A stretch of 64,000 nucleotides of DNA from Hirundichthys speculiger (GCA_018398805.1 JAGFBZ010000328.1:703501-767500), one strand, 5' to 3'; counted from the stretch's first letter, positions 50,206-62,450 are shown. Program-made: numbers and translations. Notes: a model not told the origin generated them from the sequence alone.

Positions 50206-51119
50206 TTCTGGACACTGATAAAAAACAGTGTTAGGATTTAAGAATTAACTCAGGACAGTTAAAGCTAAAACGTTATTGCCTGTAGGAAGGACGGCCGTTT
50301 TTATGACTGAGTACTCTGTTTGCTGCTTTAGGTTTTATGATTGGATTCGTGACCCCCCCCCCCCAAAAAAAAAAAAAAAATAAATAAATAAAAGTCTGTG
50401 ACTTCCAGAAAAACAGTTGGTTTATTATCCTGGACTGTAAGACTGAAGAGCTGTTGGCCATCTGGATTCTGAGACAAAGAGTAATAAACTCAGAAGAACG
50501 CAAGGATCCGCCTTTCTGGATCTTTTAAGAACTGAGACAGTCTGACATTCGGTGTGCGTTTGTCCATGGGAGCATCTCGGTGGTGTTGTGGAATGTTGTG
50601 GAAATAATAAGATCTGATTTCTATGAGAAAATCAGAATAGAATTTATTAAAGAGAAAAGAAACAAAAATACAAAAATCTTATGTGCACATAAGGAGAGCT
50701 GTCAGTCAGTACTCCGCAGAATACTGGCTGAGAACACGGAAAATTACTTTCAACAGTTAAGTTATCCTGTGACTGTCTGTTCTGCCCCTTTTCTTTATTT
50801 GTTGCGCAGCAATTTGGTCCACTGTAGCATTTTTTTAAGCGCTTTATCAATAAAGTTGGCATGTTACGTCATAAATAAAGCACGTTAAGCCTCCACTGTG
50901 TGAGCTGCAAGAAGTGCAGCCATCATCCACCGCATCAGTTTGTTATAGTAGTTATCAAGTGCATCTTTTTATATTCTTCTCTACACAAATGTATATTTAT
51001 TTATATATATGTAATGTGTATGTATTGTTAGGAGACAGTAGTAGAGAAATGACAAGTCTGCCAACTCATTTATCAGGATATTAAAACAGTCATTAGATAA
51101 TAATCAGCTCAATCAACAC
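50206..51119 (+). other. unique intronic sequence
   Basis: Poly-C/poly-A run 50353-50380; a 102-codon frame at 50580-50888 has no domain signal. Confidence 0.4.
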
Positions 51120-51504
51120 TAGGGCTGTAGCGATACACTAATCTTGCGATATGATACGATACACGATATTCGGCTCACGATACGATATATATCGATATTC
51201 GTCTAACAATACATTTACATCATTTTCTGGAAGATTTTAAAGGGACAAAGTGATTTTGGTGACATCTTGTGAGTGTTCCAATGACTTTGTTTGAATTAAC
51301 TGAACTGAAAGCATCAATTACACATTATATGGCTGACAGGCAGATTGCAAATGCTGGACAAAATGAATAAAAGATTTGTTGAGAAAAATTGTTTTGTTTA
51401 TTTAAACAGTGCAAATTGTTACTTGCAAGCTTATAAAGGTGGGACACGGGGGTTTTGAATACTCTATCGATATATCGCAGAATCGATAAAATCGCTCAGC
51501 TCTA
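51120..51504 (+). mobile_element. hAT-B copy 5 (385 bp)
   Basis: TAGGGCTGTAGCGATACAC to GCTCAGCTCTA; flanks ATCAACAC and ATTAACAC (7 of 8). Confidence 0.9.
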
Positions 51505-51886
51505 ATTAACACCCACCCATGGAAGATATAAATTAAATTATATAAATGTTTTTTTTTCTTCAAAAATGAGCAGAACGATCACCATCTCATATTCAACAAG
51601 TGCATAGCCTCACGTTTCCTGATGAGGACAGGGAATATTTACGATCTAAACTGACAGAAATATCTGTTTTCTTGTGGAGGAATGCATCAGTCTCATGCCT
51701 TATGCAGAAACTAAATAATCCACAGGGTGTAATATCTTATGTTCCTGTTAAAATCCAACATTGCTCATGCACTTAAAATAATCCTCATCGATTTGAATAG
51801 CGATGAGCGAGGCACCACGGGTGGCAGCATTATAACACCACGCTACGCTTTTGTGAAATTGGCCGTTTGGTCTGAATCACCAGTTT
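51505..51886 (+). other. unclassified intronic sequence
   Basis: Nothing recognised. Confidence 0.35.
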
Positions 51887-52945
51887 TTTTATTATTATTA
51901 TTAAGCCTTTATTTAACCAGGTCGGTCCCATTGAGGTACAATGACCTCTTTTCCAAGAGAAGCCTGGCCAAGACAGCAGCCAAAAACAGTTACAATGACA
52001 AATAAACACAAACATACAAATCCACTTGAGCATTAAATACAATAAAATGGTAAAAATAATCAAATTAATTTCAGTTAAAACAAGTGCAATTTTGGTGTGA
52101 AGCAGCTTCAAGGTTTCTAATAAAATTCTTAAAAGTTCCAAGACCGATAAGTTCTTTCAAGTGCAGCGTGTTCTGCAGAGAGTTCCAGGAAGCAGGGGCA
52201 GAGTGCTTTGGGCACTTTTAGTCAATAAAAATCATTGGAACGCAGGCCATAATTGCAATTAGTTTTAGAAATATATTCACTGAGGTGGTGGGGCAGTAGA
52301 CCCAAAATTGCTTTATAAATAAAAATATACCAATGTGAAAGGCGCCGTGCTGCCAGAGAGGGCCACTCTACTCGAGCATATAGAGTGCAGTGGTGAGTGA
52401 GGGCTCTACAACCTGTAAAAAACCTTAAAGCGCTATGGTACACAGAATCTAATGAACATAAACAGTTTGCAGGAGCGTTCATGTATAAAAGGTCACCATA
52501 ATCAAGTACAGGCAAGAAGGTAGCAGCAACCAATTTTTTCCTGGCAGCAAAAGAAAAACACGACCTGTGACGAAAAAAGAATCCAACTTTTAACCCTAGT
52601 CTTTTTACTAGGTTTTGTACATGCAATTTAAAAGACAGTCGGTCATCAATTAAAATTCCAAGATACTTGTAAGAAGGGACATGCTCAATTTCACACCCCT
52701 GTAAAGATAAAATGCTAGGAGAAGGTTCAGTTGTCTTTCTGCCATTAGAAAATATGATGAGTTTAGTTTTTTCGGCATTTAGAACAAGTCTTAGGTCAAA
52801 TAGTTGATGTTCTAAATAGGTTAAATGCAGTCTGTAAATTCATTAGAGATTCGACAAGGGTGGAGCCACAGCAATAAATTACTGTGTCGTCAGCATAGAA
52901 ATGAAGTTTAGCATCAGGAATATTACTGCCCAGTGTAAAATTACT
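51887..52945 (-). mobile_element. LINE fragment with reverse transcriptase YADD motif
   Basis: On the minus strand, from about 52940: KLHFYADDTVIYC carries the YADD catalytic motif; after a frameshift LRLVLNAEKTKLIIFSN, then SYKYLGILIDDRLSFKLHV. It continues in an open frame (52222-52626) with LDYGDLLYMNAP and RRLSHWYIFIYKAILGLLP. The 3' UTR reads to a (TTA)n tail at 51887. One frameshift near 52810 separates the YADD part from the rest. 5'-truncated. Confidence 0.85.
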
Positions 52946-53023
52946 TTACCAGTTACCCTCAGTGTGTTCGGAGCTTTGCAGAAATGAAAAGGACTTTTAA
53001 ATGACGTGTTAGAGGGTAAAAAC

Positions 53024-53208
53024 TAGAGCTGGTCGATACTGGGAATTTTGGTATCGATCCGATACTAAGTAAATACAGGGCCAGTATCGCCGATACTGAT
53101 ACCGATACTGAGAGAAAAAAAGCTTCAGTATCGATCTTTTTACACGAGTATCATTCGATATCAATACCAGTGTTGGTATCGATATTTGGATCGATCTGCC
53201 CAGCTCTA
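53024..53208. mobile_element. hAT-I MITE, TATCGAT-rich (185 bp)
   Basis: TAGAGCTGGTCGATACTGGG to TGCCCAGCTCTA; flanks GTAAAAAC and GTAGAAAC (7 of 8). Almost the whole sequence consists of GGTATCGAT and CGATACTG palindromes. Confidence 0.85.
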
Positions 53209-53515
53209 GTAGAAACCATCCATGTTTGTAGCCCTGTCCTGCTGGAGAGAACCGGGATTCTGGATGGAAAGAGGATCGTAAATGTTCTCCATTCAAATCA
53301 GACTCAAAGTCACCACAGTTTCAAACACAACTCAGTCAAAGCCTGAGGGACGGACCACCAAATCCCCAGCCAATAAAGGAAAAGGCATATAAATAAATCC
53401 CTTAGAGGGAGATTAAGCAAATGGTGGTTACGCTGCCTTCAAAACAGTGAAAACCAGCAGCCGTTTCCATCCGCAGACATGACAGGAACATAAATGAGGC
53501 CCAAAGCCCCTAAAA

Positions 53516-53726
53516 CAGGGGTGTCCAAGGTTGGTCCTCGATGGGCCGGCGTCCTGCAGGTTTTAGATGTCCCTCCATCTTCACACCTTTGATACAAGTG
53601 GCTGTGTCATTAACAGACATGTGCTGACCTGGATGACAGGATAATTAGGATCAGGTGTGTTAAAGCAGGGAAACATGCAAAACCTGCAGGTCACCGGCCC
53701 TCAAGGACCGACTTTGGCCACCCCTG
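53516..53726. mobile_element. hAT-F MITE (211 bp)
   Basis: CAGGGGTGTCCAAGGTTGGT to CCACCCCTG; exact CCCTAAAA on both sides. Inverted ends extend over GGTCCT...GGGCC. Confidence 0.9.
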
Positions 53727-53734
53727 CCCTAAAA

Positions 53735-53924
53735 CAGAGGTGGACAACCCTGGTCCTTGAGGGCCACAAACGCGATTCAACGCACCTGACCCACATGAAT
53801 GGGTCGTTAACAGACCCGGATGCTGAGCTGATGGTGATCCTTTCATGTGGATCAGGTGCGCTGAAGCTTAGAAACAACTAAGACGTGCAGGGCTGCGGTC
53901 GAGGACCAGGGTTGAAGACCTCTG
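53735..53924. mobile_element. second hAT-F-like MITE, abutting the first (190 bp)
   Basis: CAGAGGTGGACAACCCTGGT to ACCAGGGTTGAAGACCTCTG, good inverted ends. It starts right after the first element's target duplication, and its own duplication is not visible. Confidence 0.8.
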
Positions 53925-53979
53925 ATCTAGTTATCCAAAGTCTGAGGGACAGAGGGAAAAAAAAAAAACCTGCGTTGGC

Positions 53980-54365
53980 TAGGGGTGTGAAAAAAAATCG
54001 ATTTGGTAATATATCGCGATTTTCAGCCGCCCAATATCGATTTTTCAGCTCCTAATATCTATACTTATATACAGGGCTGTTTCTAGTCACCTTGGGGGCC
54101 CCTAGGCAAGAGTGAGCATGGAGAAAATCATTCAATCCAAAAATCTTTTATTTTAAATAACAGAAGTGCATAATAATGTAAGGCAGTGACAACTAGTGGG
54201 GACCCTATGCGAGGGGGTTTTCAACATATCGTCGTTGCATTGCCTAAAGCAGTTCAGTCATTACGTCATTGACAAAAGGACCAATGTCACCGCTGTCCTG
54301 GGGCCCCTTCCAGCTCGAGGCCCTAGGCAATTGCCTAGTATGCCTACCCCGTTGCAGTGTCTCTG

Positions 54366-54410
<45 letters not shown>

Positions 54411-54690
54411 TCAGTATGTTGTAATGGTTACTTAAATGTGCAAAAACACTAATAATAAACAATAAATAGGTTGTTTTGAAGCAAATAGTTTTGACTCAAT
54501 TTGTCCTCTGAATGATCAATATCATCTGATGAACATATACAGCAACTTAATTTTTTCATCTCTACTTTTAATTTTGATATTAACTGGGTAGAATATCGCA
54601 ATATATCGTGATATCATGATAATATTGCATTGTGACATAACTTTCATGATACAAATCGTATTGCGAGGTCCTTGCCGGTACTCACCCCTA
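53980..54690 (+). mobile_element. hAT-A copy 11 with internal insertion (711 bp)
   Basis: TAGGGGTGTGAAAAAAAATC to CTCACCCCTA, exact GCGTTGGC on both sides. A foreign segment (about 54066-54368, CAGGGCTGTTTCTAGTCACC through GCAATTGCCTAG) plus a (TA)n tract sit where other copies have a short spacer. Confidence 0.92.
54370..54408. repeat. (TA)n microsatellite in hAT-A copy 11
   Basis: About 19 TA units next to the foreign insert. Confidence 0.9.
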
Positions 54691-55449
54691 GCGTTGGCCC
54701 AAAGTCAGCACCAAAACCGCCGTGTAGCTCTGCTCCAGCGCCTGATATATGGTCCCGCTTGTCTCCAGGAATAAAGCCGCTATTTATTAGTGCAGATGGA
54801 AATATCACAGCATTGACAAGAAGGCAAACAAAAAAAAAAAATCCATAGCCTGCCATGCTGATGATTGCATTGCATTACAGCCTGTAAATATTTCAAAAGG
54901 TTTTGAATGTTGTAGCTGTTTTCCTGCAACAGAATAAACGTAGCTATTCCAGCAGGGATCTATATGAACAGAACTGTTCTGCTCCAGGGAGCTGAGATCC
55001 TGAGATCCAGTATCCAGAGCTCCTCCGGCTATGAGGTTCTACCCGTCAGAGCGTTGAAACTCTCCTGGTGATAAATGGCTGTTTACCTCACGTCTCCTCA
55101 GCCTGATCCTTGCATCGTTGAGTTAAATTCCCATTTACCCATCACACATGAGATGGCCAGATTATTTTTTTTTAAATTTTACTTAAGAGTTGTCGCTGCG
55201 GCGTAATTGCACGGGGAGAGTGCATTATTTATAAAAGATTTAGCCTCATTTATCTATGAAATGTTCAGAGAGCAAAATGTTCATTTTATGTTTTTTTTTT
55301 TGCAGAGAAATGAATTTGCGGTTTTATTTGGACCGTCTTTGTGAAATAGTCATCCTTGACAGCTCTTCCCCGGTGTTTTCAGGGAATCATTATCTGTGCC
55401 AATGTTTGCTCTCAACCTGTTTTTTTTTCTTCTTTTCTTTTCCATGCAG
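54691..55449 (+). other. end of cdh12 intron 1
   Basis: Unique sequence ending in the long pyrimidine tract before exon 2. Confidence 0.5.
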
Positions 55450-55744
55450 CTCCACACTGACCTCGATAAGGGGGACAATTCGGTGAAGTACACCCTCTCG
55501 GGGGATGGGGCCGGCTCCATTTTCACAATCGACCAGACGACGGGGGACATCCACGCCTTAAGGAGCCTGGACAGGGAGGAGAAGCCTTACTACACCCTAC
55601 GCGCCCAGGCTGTGGACATCATCACCAACATCCCGCTGGAGCCCGAATCTGAATTTGTCGTCAAGGTTCAAGACATCAACGACAACGAGCCGAAGTTCCT
55701 GGAGGGGCCGTACACAGCCAGCGTTCCCGAGATGTCACCAGTGG
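55450..55744 (+). CDS. cdh12: cadherin-12, second coding exon (EC1 and start of EC2)
   Basis: The exon begins after a long T-rich tract ending ccatgcag and ends CCAGTGG|gtgagt. It is 295 bp, entering in phase 0 and leaving in phase 1, which is the usual layout of this type II cadherin exon. It encodes 98 residues plus one base. Visible features are LHTDLDKGD, the SGDGAG turn, [17 protein letters not shown] with the calcium-ligating DRE, LEPESEF, and the inter-domain linker DINDNEPKF (DxNDN calcium motif) that closes EC1. [14 protein letters not shown] then begins EC2. The combination [19 protein letters not shown] and AQAVDI points to cadherin-12 rather than cadherin-6, -7, -10 or -18, judged from memory of those proteins. 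Reading runs straight on from the AAG that ends the previous exon. No stop or frameshift is visible. Confidence 0.95.
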
Positions 55745-55849
55745 GTGAGTGGCCCCTGCAGAGTCCTCAAAGTCTTTTTATTTTATTTTTTTCTGTGCAC
55801 TGAAAACTTCTTACCTTTCCGACGGCACGGCAGGTTGGCTTTCAGGAGC

Positions 55850-56293
55850 AGGGTTAGGGTCAGGGTTAGGGGTTAGGGGTTAGGGTTAGGGTCAGGGTCA
55901 GGGTCAGGGGTTAGGGTTAGGGGTTAGGGGTTGGTGTTAGGGTCAGGGTCAGGGTTAGGGGTTAGGGTTAGGGGTTAGGGTTAGGGTTAGGGTTAGGGTT
56001 AGGGGTTAGGGGTTAGGGTTAGGGTCAGGGTCAGGGGTTAGGGTTAGGGGTTAGGGGTTGGTGTTAGGGTCAGGGTTAGGGTTAGGGGTTAGGGTTAGGG
56101 GTTGGTGTTAGGGTTAGGGGTTGGTGTTAGGGTTAAGGGTTGGGGTTAGGGTTAGGGTTAGGGGTTAGGGTTAGGGGTTAGGGGTTAGGGTTAGGGTCAG
56201 GGGTTAGGGGTTAGGTTTTAGGGTCAGGGTTATGGTTAGGGTTAGGTGTTAGGGATTAAGGGTTAGGGTTAGGGGTTAGGGTTAGGGTTAGGG
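55850..56293 (+). repeat. interstitial telomeric array (TTAGGG)n, degenerate, 444 bp
   Basis: About 70 units of GGGTTA with regular variants GGGGTTA, GGGTCA and GGTGTTA. It is flanked on the left by GGAGCAGGGTTAGGGT, and the same string recurs at 56683. Located 105 bp after cdh12 exon 2. Confidence 0.97.
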
Positions 56294-56304
56294 AGAAGGA
56301 TAAG

Positions 56305-56365
56305 GGTGTGGGAGCACAGTTGACTCCAATGCAGATGACCAGGGTTCGAATCTCAAGCAAGACCA
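56305..56365 (+). mobile_element. tRNA-like SINE head
   Basis: GGGAGCACAGTTGACTCC followed after 30 bp by CAGGGTTCGAATCTC, matching polymerase III A- and B-box spacing. It is followed by a very A-rich 300-bp region, as in a SINE tail, so I read it as a decayed SINE and not a tRNA gene. Confidence 0.5.
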
Positions 56366-56399
56366 AATGGACGGACAGAGGGAAAACTATGGTGGGGGA

Positions 56400-56651
56400 A
56401 GGAGAAAAAAAGAAATAAAACAAGTATATTTTTTTTGATCATCCATTTTATTGAATAATATAATTCTGGGAGAGAAGAAAAAAAAATAAAAAAATAAATA
56501 AATAAATAATATAAATTAAATAAAAATAAAATGAAATAGAGTAAAAAAAAATAAATAAAAAAAGAAAAAATAGGGAAATAATAATATAAAATAAAATACA
56601 AATAAAAAAAATCAAATAAAGTAAAAAAAAAAAAAAACATTTAAAAAATGT

Positions 56652-56682
<31 letters not shown>

Positions 56683-56690
56683 AGGAGCAG
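56400..56690. repeat. A-rich low-complexity tract
   Basis: AAATAA and poly-A repeats on the + strand, followed by GGAGCAGGGTTAGGGTTAGG. Confidence 0.9.
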
Positions 56691-56703
56691 GGTTAGGGTT
56701 AGG

Positions 56704-58089
56704 TGCGTTTTGCAGCTTTGTCGTTACACGTCTCCCCCCCCCCCAGGGAGGATGATCAAGGTAATTCACTGGAAGAACAGTTCCTCTTGATGTGAATAGC
56801 AATGGAGCCTTCAAAACTTTAAATTCAGTCGTCTCGAGAGAGAGAGAGAGCGAGAGGGGAGGGGAGTGCCGCTTCAGTGAGCCCTCCTTAATCAAAAAGC
56901 TGCACTGTACTGTTTACTGTAAGAGAGAGGCTTTCAAGTTCATAAAGAAAAATATCACACACGAAAGCAAAGTGTGGATTTTTAACTTGAAACACCACCC
57001 ACGACCGCTTTATTACGTGAATGACACGTCTAATTTAGGTGATTCCCGTTTGCCCTTTTTCAGGTGAATTTGCCAGCCTCCTCCTGTGCGCCAAATTCGT
57101 CTTATTTGAGACCCGCGCCCTCCGTTATTATTAACCAACTGGTGCAAGTCCGTCTGCAATTAGGCACTTTTGAAGCACGACTTGTTTTCTCTCCCTGGGA
57201 ATCAAACGCTAACATTTTGTCAAAGCCAGCTAAATCTCTGAGATGTGCGGATGATGCTGCAATGTTTGGTTGTGAGAACAAATGTCTGGTGTATTTCCTT
57301 GTTTCTTTTTTTTTCAAATTTTTATAAAGGTTTTTGTTAGCTACTGCGCAGACGTCAAAGCTAAGTTTTGTCTTTTTCCTGTGTTTGTGGATCACCTCTA
57401 AATGTAATGAAGAATTAAAGGTAGGGTAAGCAATTTCTTTGGACAGCATCATTTTGTCAATATTTGAACAAAACAGCAATAAACCTTAGAGCTCCTTGCT
57501 CCAGTGCTCCCTGCCCACTAACACAAGCCCCAATATGAACACTGACCCCTCCCCCTGTCCGTAATTGGCTGGAGTGATGTCTGTTATGGTTTGGGAGGCG
57601 GGCTGCACCAACTCTGTCTGTTTACCCTAAGATTTGTGTGTAAGACCTGGGTTGTAGGCTACTCCAGAAAGCAAGTTTTGTCTTTTTTTTTTTTTACTTA
57701 TCTGGCTAAATATACTCAGAATACGCAGTCGTGGTTTTCGGTTCCAGTAAGTACTGCCCACGACTCCGGCTGTGGCTTGGCCACTGTTACAAATTTCCTT
57801 TCCATTTTGAGTCACACCGCGAGAGGGCGATGAGACGGCGTGCTGACGGGTCGTCTCACTTTGATAACCTGTCAGTAGAGCGCTGCAGTTTCTTTCATCT
57901 AATCTTATATTGAAACAACATTCTGCAGCACGACATGTTTAAATCTCACAAAAATAACTACCAAACCAAAAATCAGACGTAACACAACCCTGTAGCTGTC
58001 GGAAAAGAAGTCTCCCACTGTGTCGTCCAGGGTGTCCAGCCACCCCAAATCCCTGTTTTTGCATATCCAGATTGTATCTATCTATCTAT
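56704..58089 (+). other. intron 2, mostly unique
   Basis: No exon recognised. TTAAAGGTAGGGTAAGCA at 57414 resembles one end of a TTAA-target fish MITE, but the other end is not found. Confidence 0.4.
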
Positions 58090-58093
58090 CTAC

Positions 58094-58126
<33 letters not shown>

Positions 58127-58135
58127 ATATATATA

Positions 58136-58182
<47 letters not shown>
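58090..58182. repeat. (TA)n microsatellite
   Basis: About 90 bp of TA with two interruptions; left neighbour of a hAT-C element. Confidence 0.95.
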
Positions 58183-58185
<3 letters not shown>

Positions 58186-58998
58186 GATGGAACGGTTACC
58201 GGTATTACAGTAAAGCGCGGTAAAATTTTATGCGATAACGATTACCGTTTATGTTTGACTTCAACTCATTATCGCGGTCGATTACCTGGGCCTCATTCAA
58301 GTCTGCGAGCGATTCGCGACTGTGTCTCGCGTGAATTTGTAGCTTGTAACATCGGCATCGTAACGTAAACATGGCGGAAAGTTATGATAGCACGCAGGAC
58401 ATTGAAAAATATTCCATTAACTGATCCAACAACCATAACACCGGCAGTTAGCGCCACAGCGATCAAAAACCTTTTGTCCTTCCGGGTCCAACACCTAACC
58501 AATAACAGGCAGCTACCTTTATACCTGACCCTCAGGTAACAACACAGCGACACCCACAGACACACAGAGTGAACTACAATTCAGAACAACATATTTGGCT
58601 CCTAAACTGTTTCTTTATTTGCACATTTATACGTTTTTAAGGTTCAGCTCAATGTCTTAATGTTTGAATATTTTGACCTACTATGGTTGTTAGAGTGTTT
58701 ATTTAAATTTGCACCAGACAAATAGGCTTTGTTCCTGTTATTTATTTTGTTCATTTAAAATACAACCTCTTTCTGTGGCAGTTGTTTGCCCTTTTAATGT
58801 GAAAGTTTCATTTTGATAAGATTTTGTCTTCTGATGTTTAAGTATGACAAGAAAATCACAAGATTTTGTGAAATTATTAAAATGTATGTTTTTTTAGACA
58901 TTTGTACAGCAATTAAGAATACCGAGATAATATCGTAAACCGTGATAATTTGGTCACTATAATCGAGATATCAAATTTTCCATATTGTTACATCCCTA
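58183..58998 (+). mobile_element. hAT-C element (816 bp)
   Basis: AAAGGATGGAACGGTTACCG to TATTGTTACATCCCTA; both flanks are ATATATAT, which fits an 8-bp duplication in TA repeats but cannot be proved. At 58371 MAESYDSTQDI then stops, the transposase start remnant. Interior is AT-rich. Confidence 0.8.
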
Positions 58999-60715
58999 AT
59001 ATATATATTTTTTTTTTTTTTTTTTTTTTTTTGGACAGTCTAAACAGCCAAAAACCACATGAAGTGTGATTCTTTTTCTTTTTTAGCCACAGTTTTAACA
59101 TGGTGGACAGTTGTGACAGTGACAACAACAGTCCATGGATGGATGACGTAGAACAAAGCTCGGATCTGGTCACTAACAATTTATAATGTAACCTGTCAGT
59201 CAGGAGGATCGAGTTTTGACTGGATGTGCCAGCAGATTAGACTGTGGCTGCAATTTGAGCCGTACCTTCATCTACACCCAAGATCAAATGATGCAGCGTT
59301 TACTGATCTTCTGAGATGGCCAGCACAAAGAAATGCAGCACGTATGTTGAAAGACGAGTAGATGAGGGTGTGTGACTCCGCCCCCTGAAACCAGCTGCTG
59401 TGAACAGGACTGCAGAGACGTGTTTGAACAGGGAGCCGCTGGACTGGAACTTTGTGCCAACTTTTTCAACTTTCTCACACCATGCCTCCTTTGATTGGTT
59501 CCTCAGTACGAACGTTTGAAGTCTCGAGATGAAAAAAGTCCCAAAGAACATCTGCCACGTATATGTGGTCAAAATCCCTTCTGTGGTATAAAATTGGGTT
59601 GTTTTTTGTGCTGGAATCAAAGTTGGTGTCTGTTTGACTGAAACAGAAACACAAACGTCTTCCTTTCACGGTCCGAGTCGGACCAGTGATTATAATTTGA
59701 ATTGAATATGTAGGAGCGGGTGTTGAGTGTGTGTTTCAGAAGAAAAGAAGAAAGAAAAAGGAGAAAAAAAATCTCTTCAAGCTGTTGAGCCAGTGGAATA
59801 AATTATGGAGGATAAACAGAAGACATTTCAGTCCTGTTTGGTTTACTTATTTCACTTCCCGTCCACACAGAGAAGTTAAAGGTCAGAGTTTTACAGCTAC
59901 GTTGGTCTGGCAGCGACCACCCACGGACTGGTGACCCGTCCAGGGCCCACCCACCCCCCCCCCTCCACCACCACAGACTGCCCAACGGCATCAGCTATGA
60001 TGGACTCCGCCCCCCGACCATGGATCCGGATTAAAAAATATCAGCTGCGCGTTTGATCGATATTTATGTAGCCGTGCAAAACAAAAGCTTAAAGAAATAA
60101 CGCCGGACATAAATATGCAGAGGTTAATACGACAAATATATGGCCAGGCATGCAGCCAAATCACTCCATAATCCCTCGTTGTCAGCAAGCAGCTCATCCT
60201 CGAATCATTTAGAGAACGGGACAGATTTAAGACGCCGTCGAAGAGAAGCGTTGCTCATGTCGGTCCTTCCACGGTCGGATCAGACTCTGATCATCCTTAT
60301 CTCCTCTGCCTCAAACTCAACAACACAAATCTCCGGCTCTGGGTTTTGTTCCGTGTTTATTGGCTCCCTCGACAACTTGTTGAAAACTTAATTATGGGAT
60401 GGCGTGAGCTGTTTATGTACGGGGCTGAGATGGTATTCGGATCACGGTTACGTGTTCTTCTTGCTCTTGTTTTTTACAGTTTTGGGGGAACTGCCTCCAT
60501 GGTCACAGTTAATGCGGTGAGCGTGGGCTTCATACTCAAGGATGGGTTTATTGTTCGCAGATCTCTAAGCGGACATGGGGATGGTTATAGTGGGATATTT
60601 GGGGTTTGGATCAGTCACACTTTGCCTAGAATTTTTTGAGCTGGTGGGCACTAAGAGGAAGTAGTCGGGCATCTGTTTGTGTCTCTGAGTCCCATCTTAA
60701 ATGTTCTGCGCTTGG
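58999..60715 (+). other. intron 2 sequence, nothing recognised
   Basis: Poly-T 59008-59032 and C runs near 59950; no coding exon or repeat family identified. Confidence 0.4.
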
Positions 60716-61060
60716 TAGGGGGGAGTATTGGCAGGGACCTCGCAATACGATATATATCATGATACTTGGGTCACGATACGATATTATCACGATGTCCCAA
60801 TATTTTGTGATATTCTACCGAGTTAATATCAAAATTAAAAGTTGAGATGAAAGATCAAGTTCCTGTATATGTTCATCAGATGATATTGATCATTTAGAGG
60901 GCAAATTGAGTCAAATATATTTGCTTCAAAACAACCTATTTATTGTTTATTGTAAGTGTTTTTTAAAAAAATCGATATTCTGAGCTAAAAAAACCGATAT
61001 TATGTTTGGCAGCCGAAAATCACGATATATTGCCAAATCGATTTTTTTTTCACACCCCTA
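60716..61060 (-). mobile_element. hAT-A copy 12 (345 bp)
   Basis: TAGGGGGGAGTATTGGCAGG to CACACCCCTA; exact GCGCTTGG on both sides. Confidence 0.92.
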
Positions 61061-61146
61061 GCGCTTGGACAGGACTTGTATGAATCAGCTTTAAATTCTA
61101 AAGCAGACCATAGTTGGAGGTGATTAAAAACGCTGCTGCTCTCCAC

Positions 61147-61501
61147 TATATTGCCAAAATCGATTTGGCAATATATCGCGATTTTCGGCCGCACAATATA
61201 TATCGATTTTTCAGCTAGTAATATCGATTTTTTTTTTACAATTCTGTCAGTATGTTGTAATGGTTACTTAAATGTGCAAAAAATACTAATAATAAACAAA
61301 AATAGGTTGTTTTGAAGAAAATAGTTTTCACTCAATTTGTCCTCTGAATGATCAATATCATCTGATGAACGATGAACAGCAACTTAATTTTCTCACCTCT
61401 ACTTTTAATTTTGATATTAACTGGGTTTGATATCGTGATATCACGATAATATTGTATCATGATCCAAGTATCATGATACATATCGTATTGCAAGGTCCCT
61501 A
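61147..61501 (+). mobile_element. hAT-A copy 13, eroded ends (355 bp)
   Basis: Lacks TAGGGGTGTG but starts TATATTGCCAAAATC and ends AAGGTCCCTA; CTCTCCAC occurs exactly on both sides, so the borders are still marked. Only 86 bp from copy 12, opposite orientation. Confidence 0.85.
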
Positions 61502-61994
61502 CTCTCCACTACTGTATTTCTGCGCCACCCTCCTGAAAGCTTATGAAGTGTTGAGGAAGGATTGGTTTCTTGTTCAGTGAAGAAAAAAAGTAAAAGCATG
61601 TTAAAACTATTTGTTCAGTCATGTTTGCGCTCAGGCTTTTGGATTTCCATAATGATCCAAATAGAATTTATTCAGCTCGTTTAAAGCCTCATGCTTATGT
61701 AAAGGCTGTTACCTTTGTTGACTGGGAGTCGCTCGGAGGCTTTAAAACTTTCCCCGCATCCGAAGCTCCGGCTGCTGCGAGTTCCCTCCCTGTGCTCGAG
61801 CAGAGAAGCTGTTTTGTGTGCGTTATCTCTTACGTTGTGTACACACGTTTAACGTGATGCAATCCTCCTGTGGTATGTCTAATCAGGCGTGAGTGAGGAA
61901 CGATCGACACGCTAATCTCTCTCCACCTAATGTTCGAATTCCTCTCTTAATGCCTGCTCACACTGAAGAGCCCGCTTAACTTGCAGGAGTCCGT
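61502..61994 (+). other. intron 2 sequence, nothing recognised
   Basis: No exon or known repeat seen. Confidence 0.4.
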
Positions 61995-62370
61995 CTCAAA
62001 TAGTGGGGTGCGACCCCTTGGGGGGGTGCTGTGCGATGCGATTTTTTTTTTTTTTTTTTCGCCGTACTGGAATAAAGTGTAATTGCACATATACTACAGT
62101 AGGGGGCAGTGGCGCTCTCATTGTCGCAGCAGTGTGGGCAGGGAGAATTAGCTATCTTGTGTCTGGGTTTTTTGTGTTTTTTCTTTTTTTTTTTGCACGG
62201 ACATTTTTGCACGGAGATATGAAGTGAACAAACCCTCAGGAAACACCATGGAAAAATATTTAACAGGGACTCAAAGAAAGGCGGAGAGAGACGGAGAAAG
62301 ACAGAGATAACAAGATGAACGAAAGTCATGACTCTGAAAGTTATGCAGAGGTGTGCTTGTAATAATTTTA
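61995..62370 (+). mobile_element. decayed hAT-type remnant
   Basis: GTCTCAAATAGTGGGGTGC and CGACCCCTTGGGGGGG are the usual end of a common fish hAT. Downstream, 62249 starts MEKYLTGTQRK, the kind of N-terminus seen in those transposases, soon stopped. Confidence 0.5.
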
Positions 62371-62374
62371 TAGA

Positions 62375-62446
62375 CCAGTGGTTCTCAGACTTTTAAATAC
62401 TGCGTACCACCTGAGAAACTGTTCAGTACCACCATGATGACCAGTT
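62375..62446 (+). mobile_element. hAT end CAGTGGTTCTCAGAC, cut by piggyBac-like insertion
   Basis: CAGTGGTTCTCAGACTTTTA and GTACCACC, a well-known hAT end; the sequence stops at the TTAA used by the next element. Confidence 0.6.
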
Positions 62447-62450
62447 TTAA

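Noticed and set aside
56305..56365. Possible tRNA gene
   Set aside because: A- and B-box-like strings only; acceptor stem and anticodon arm do not form, and an A-rich tail follows, so a SINE head is more likely.
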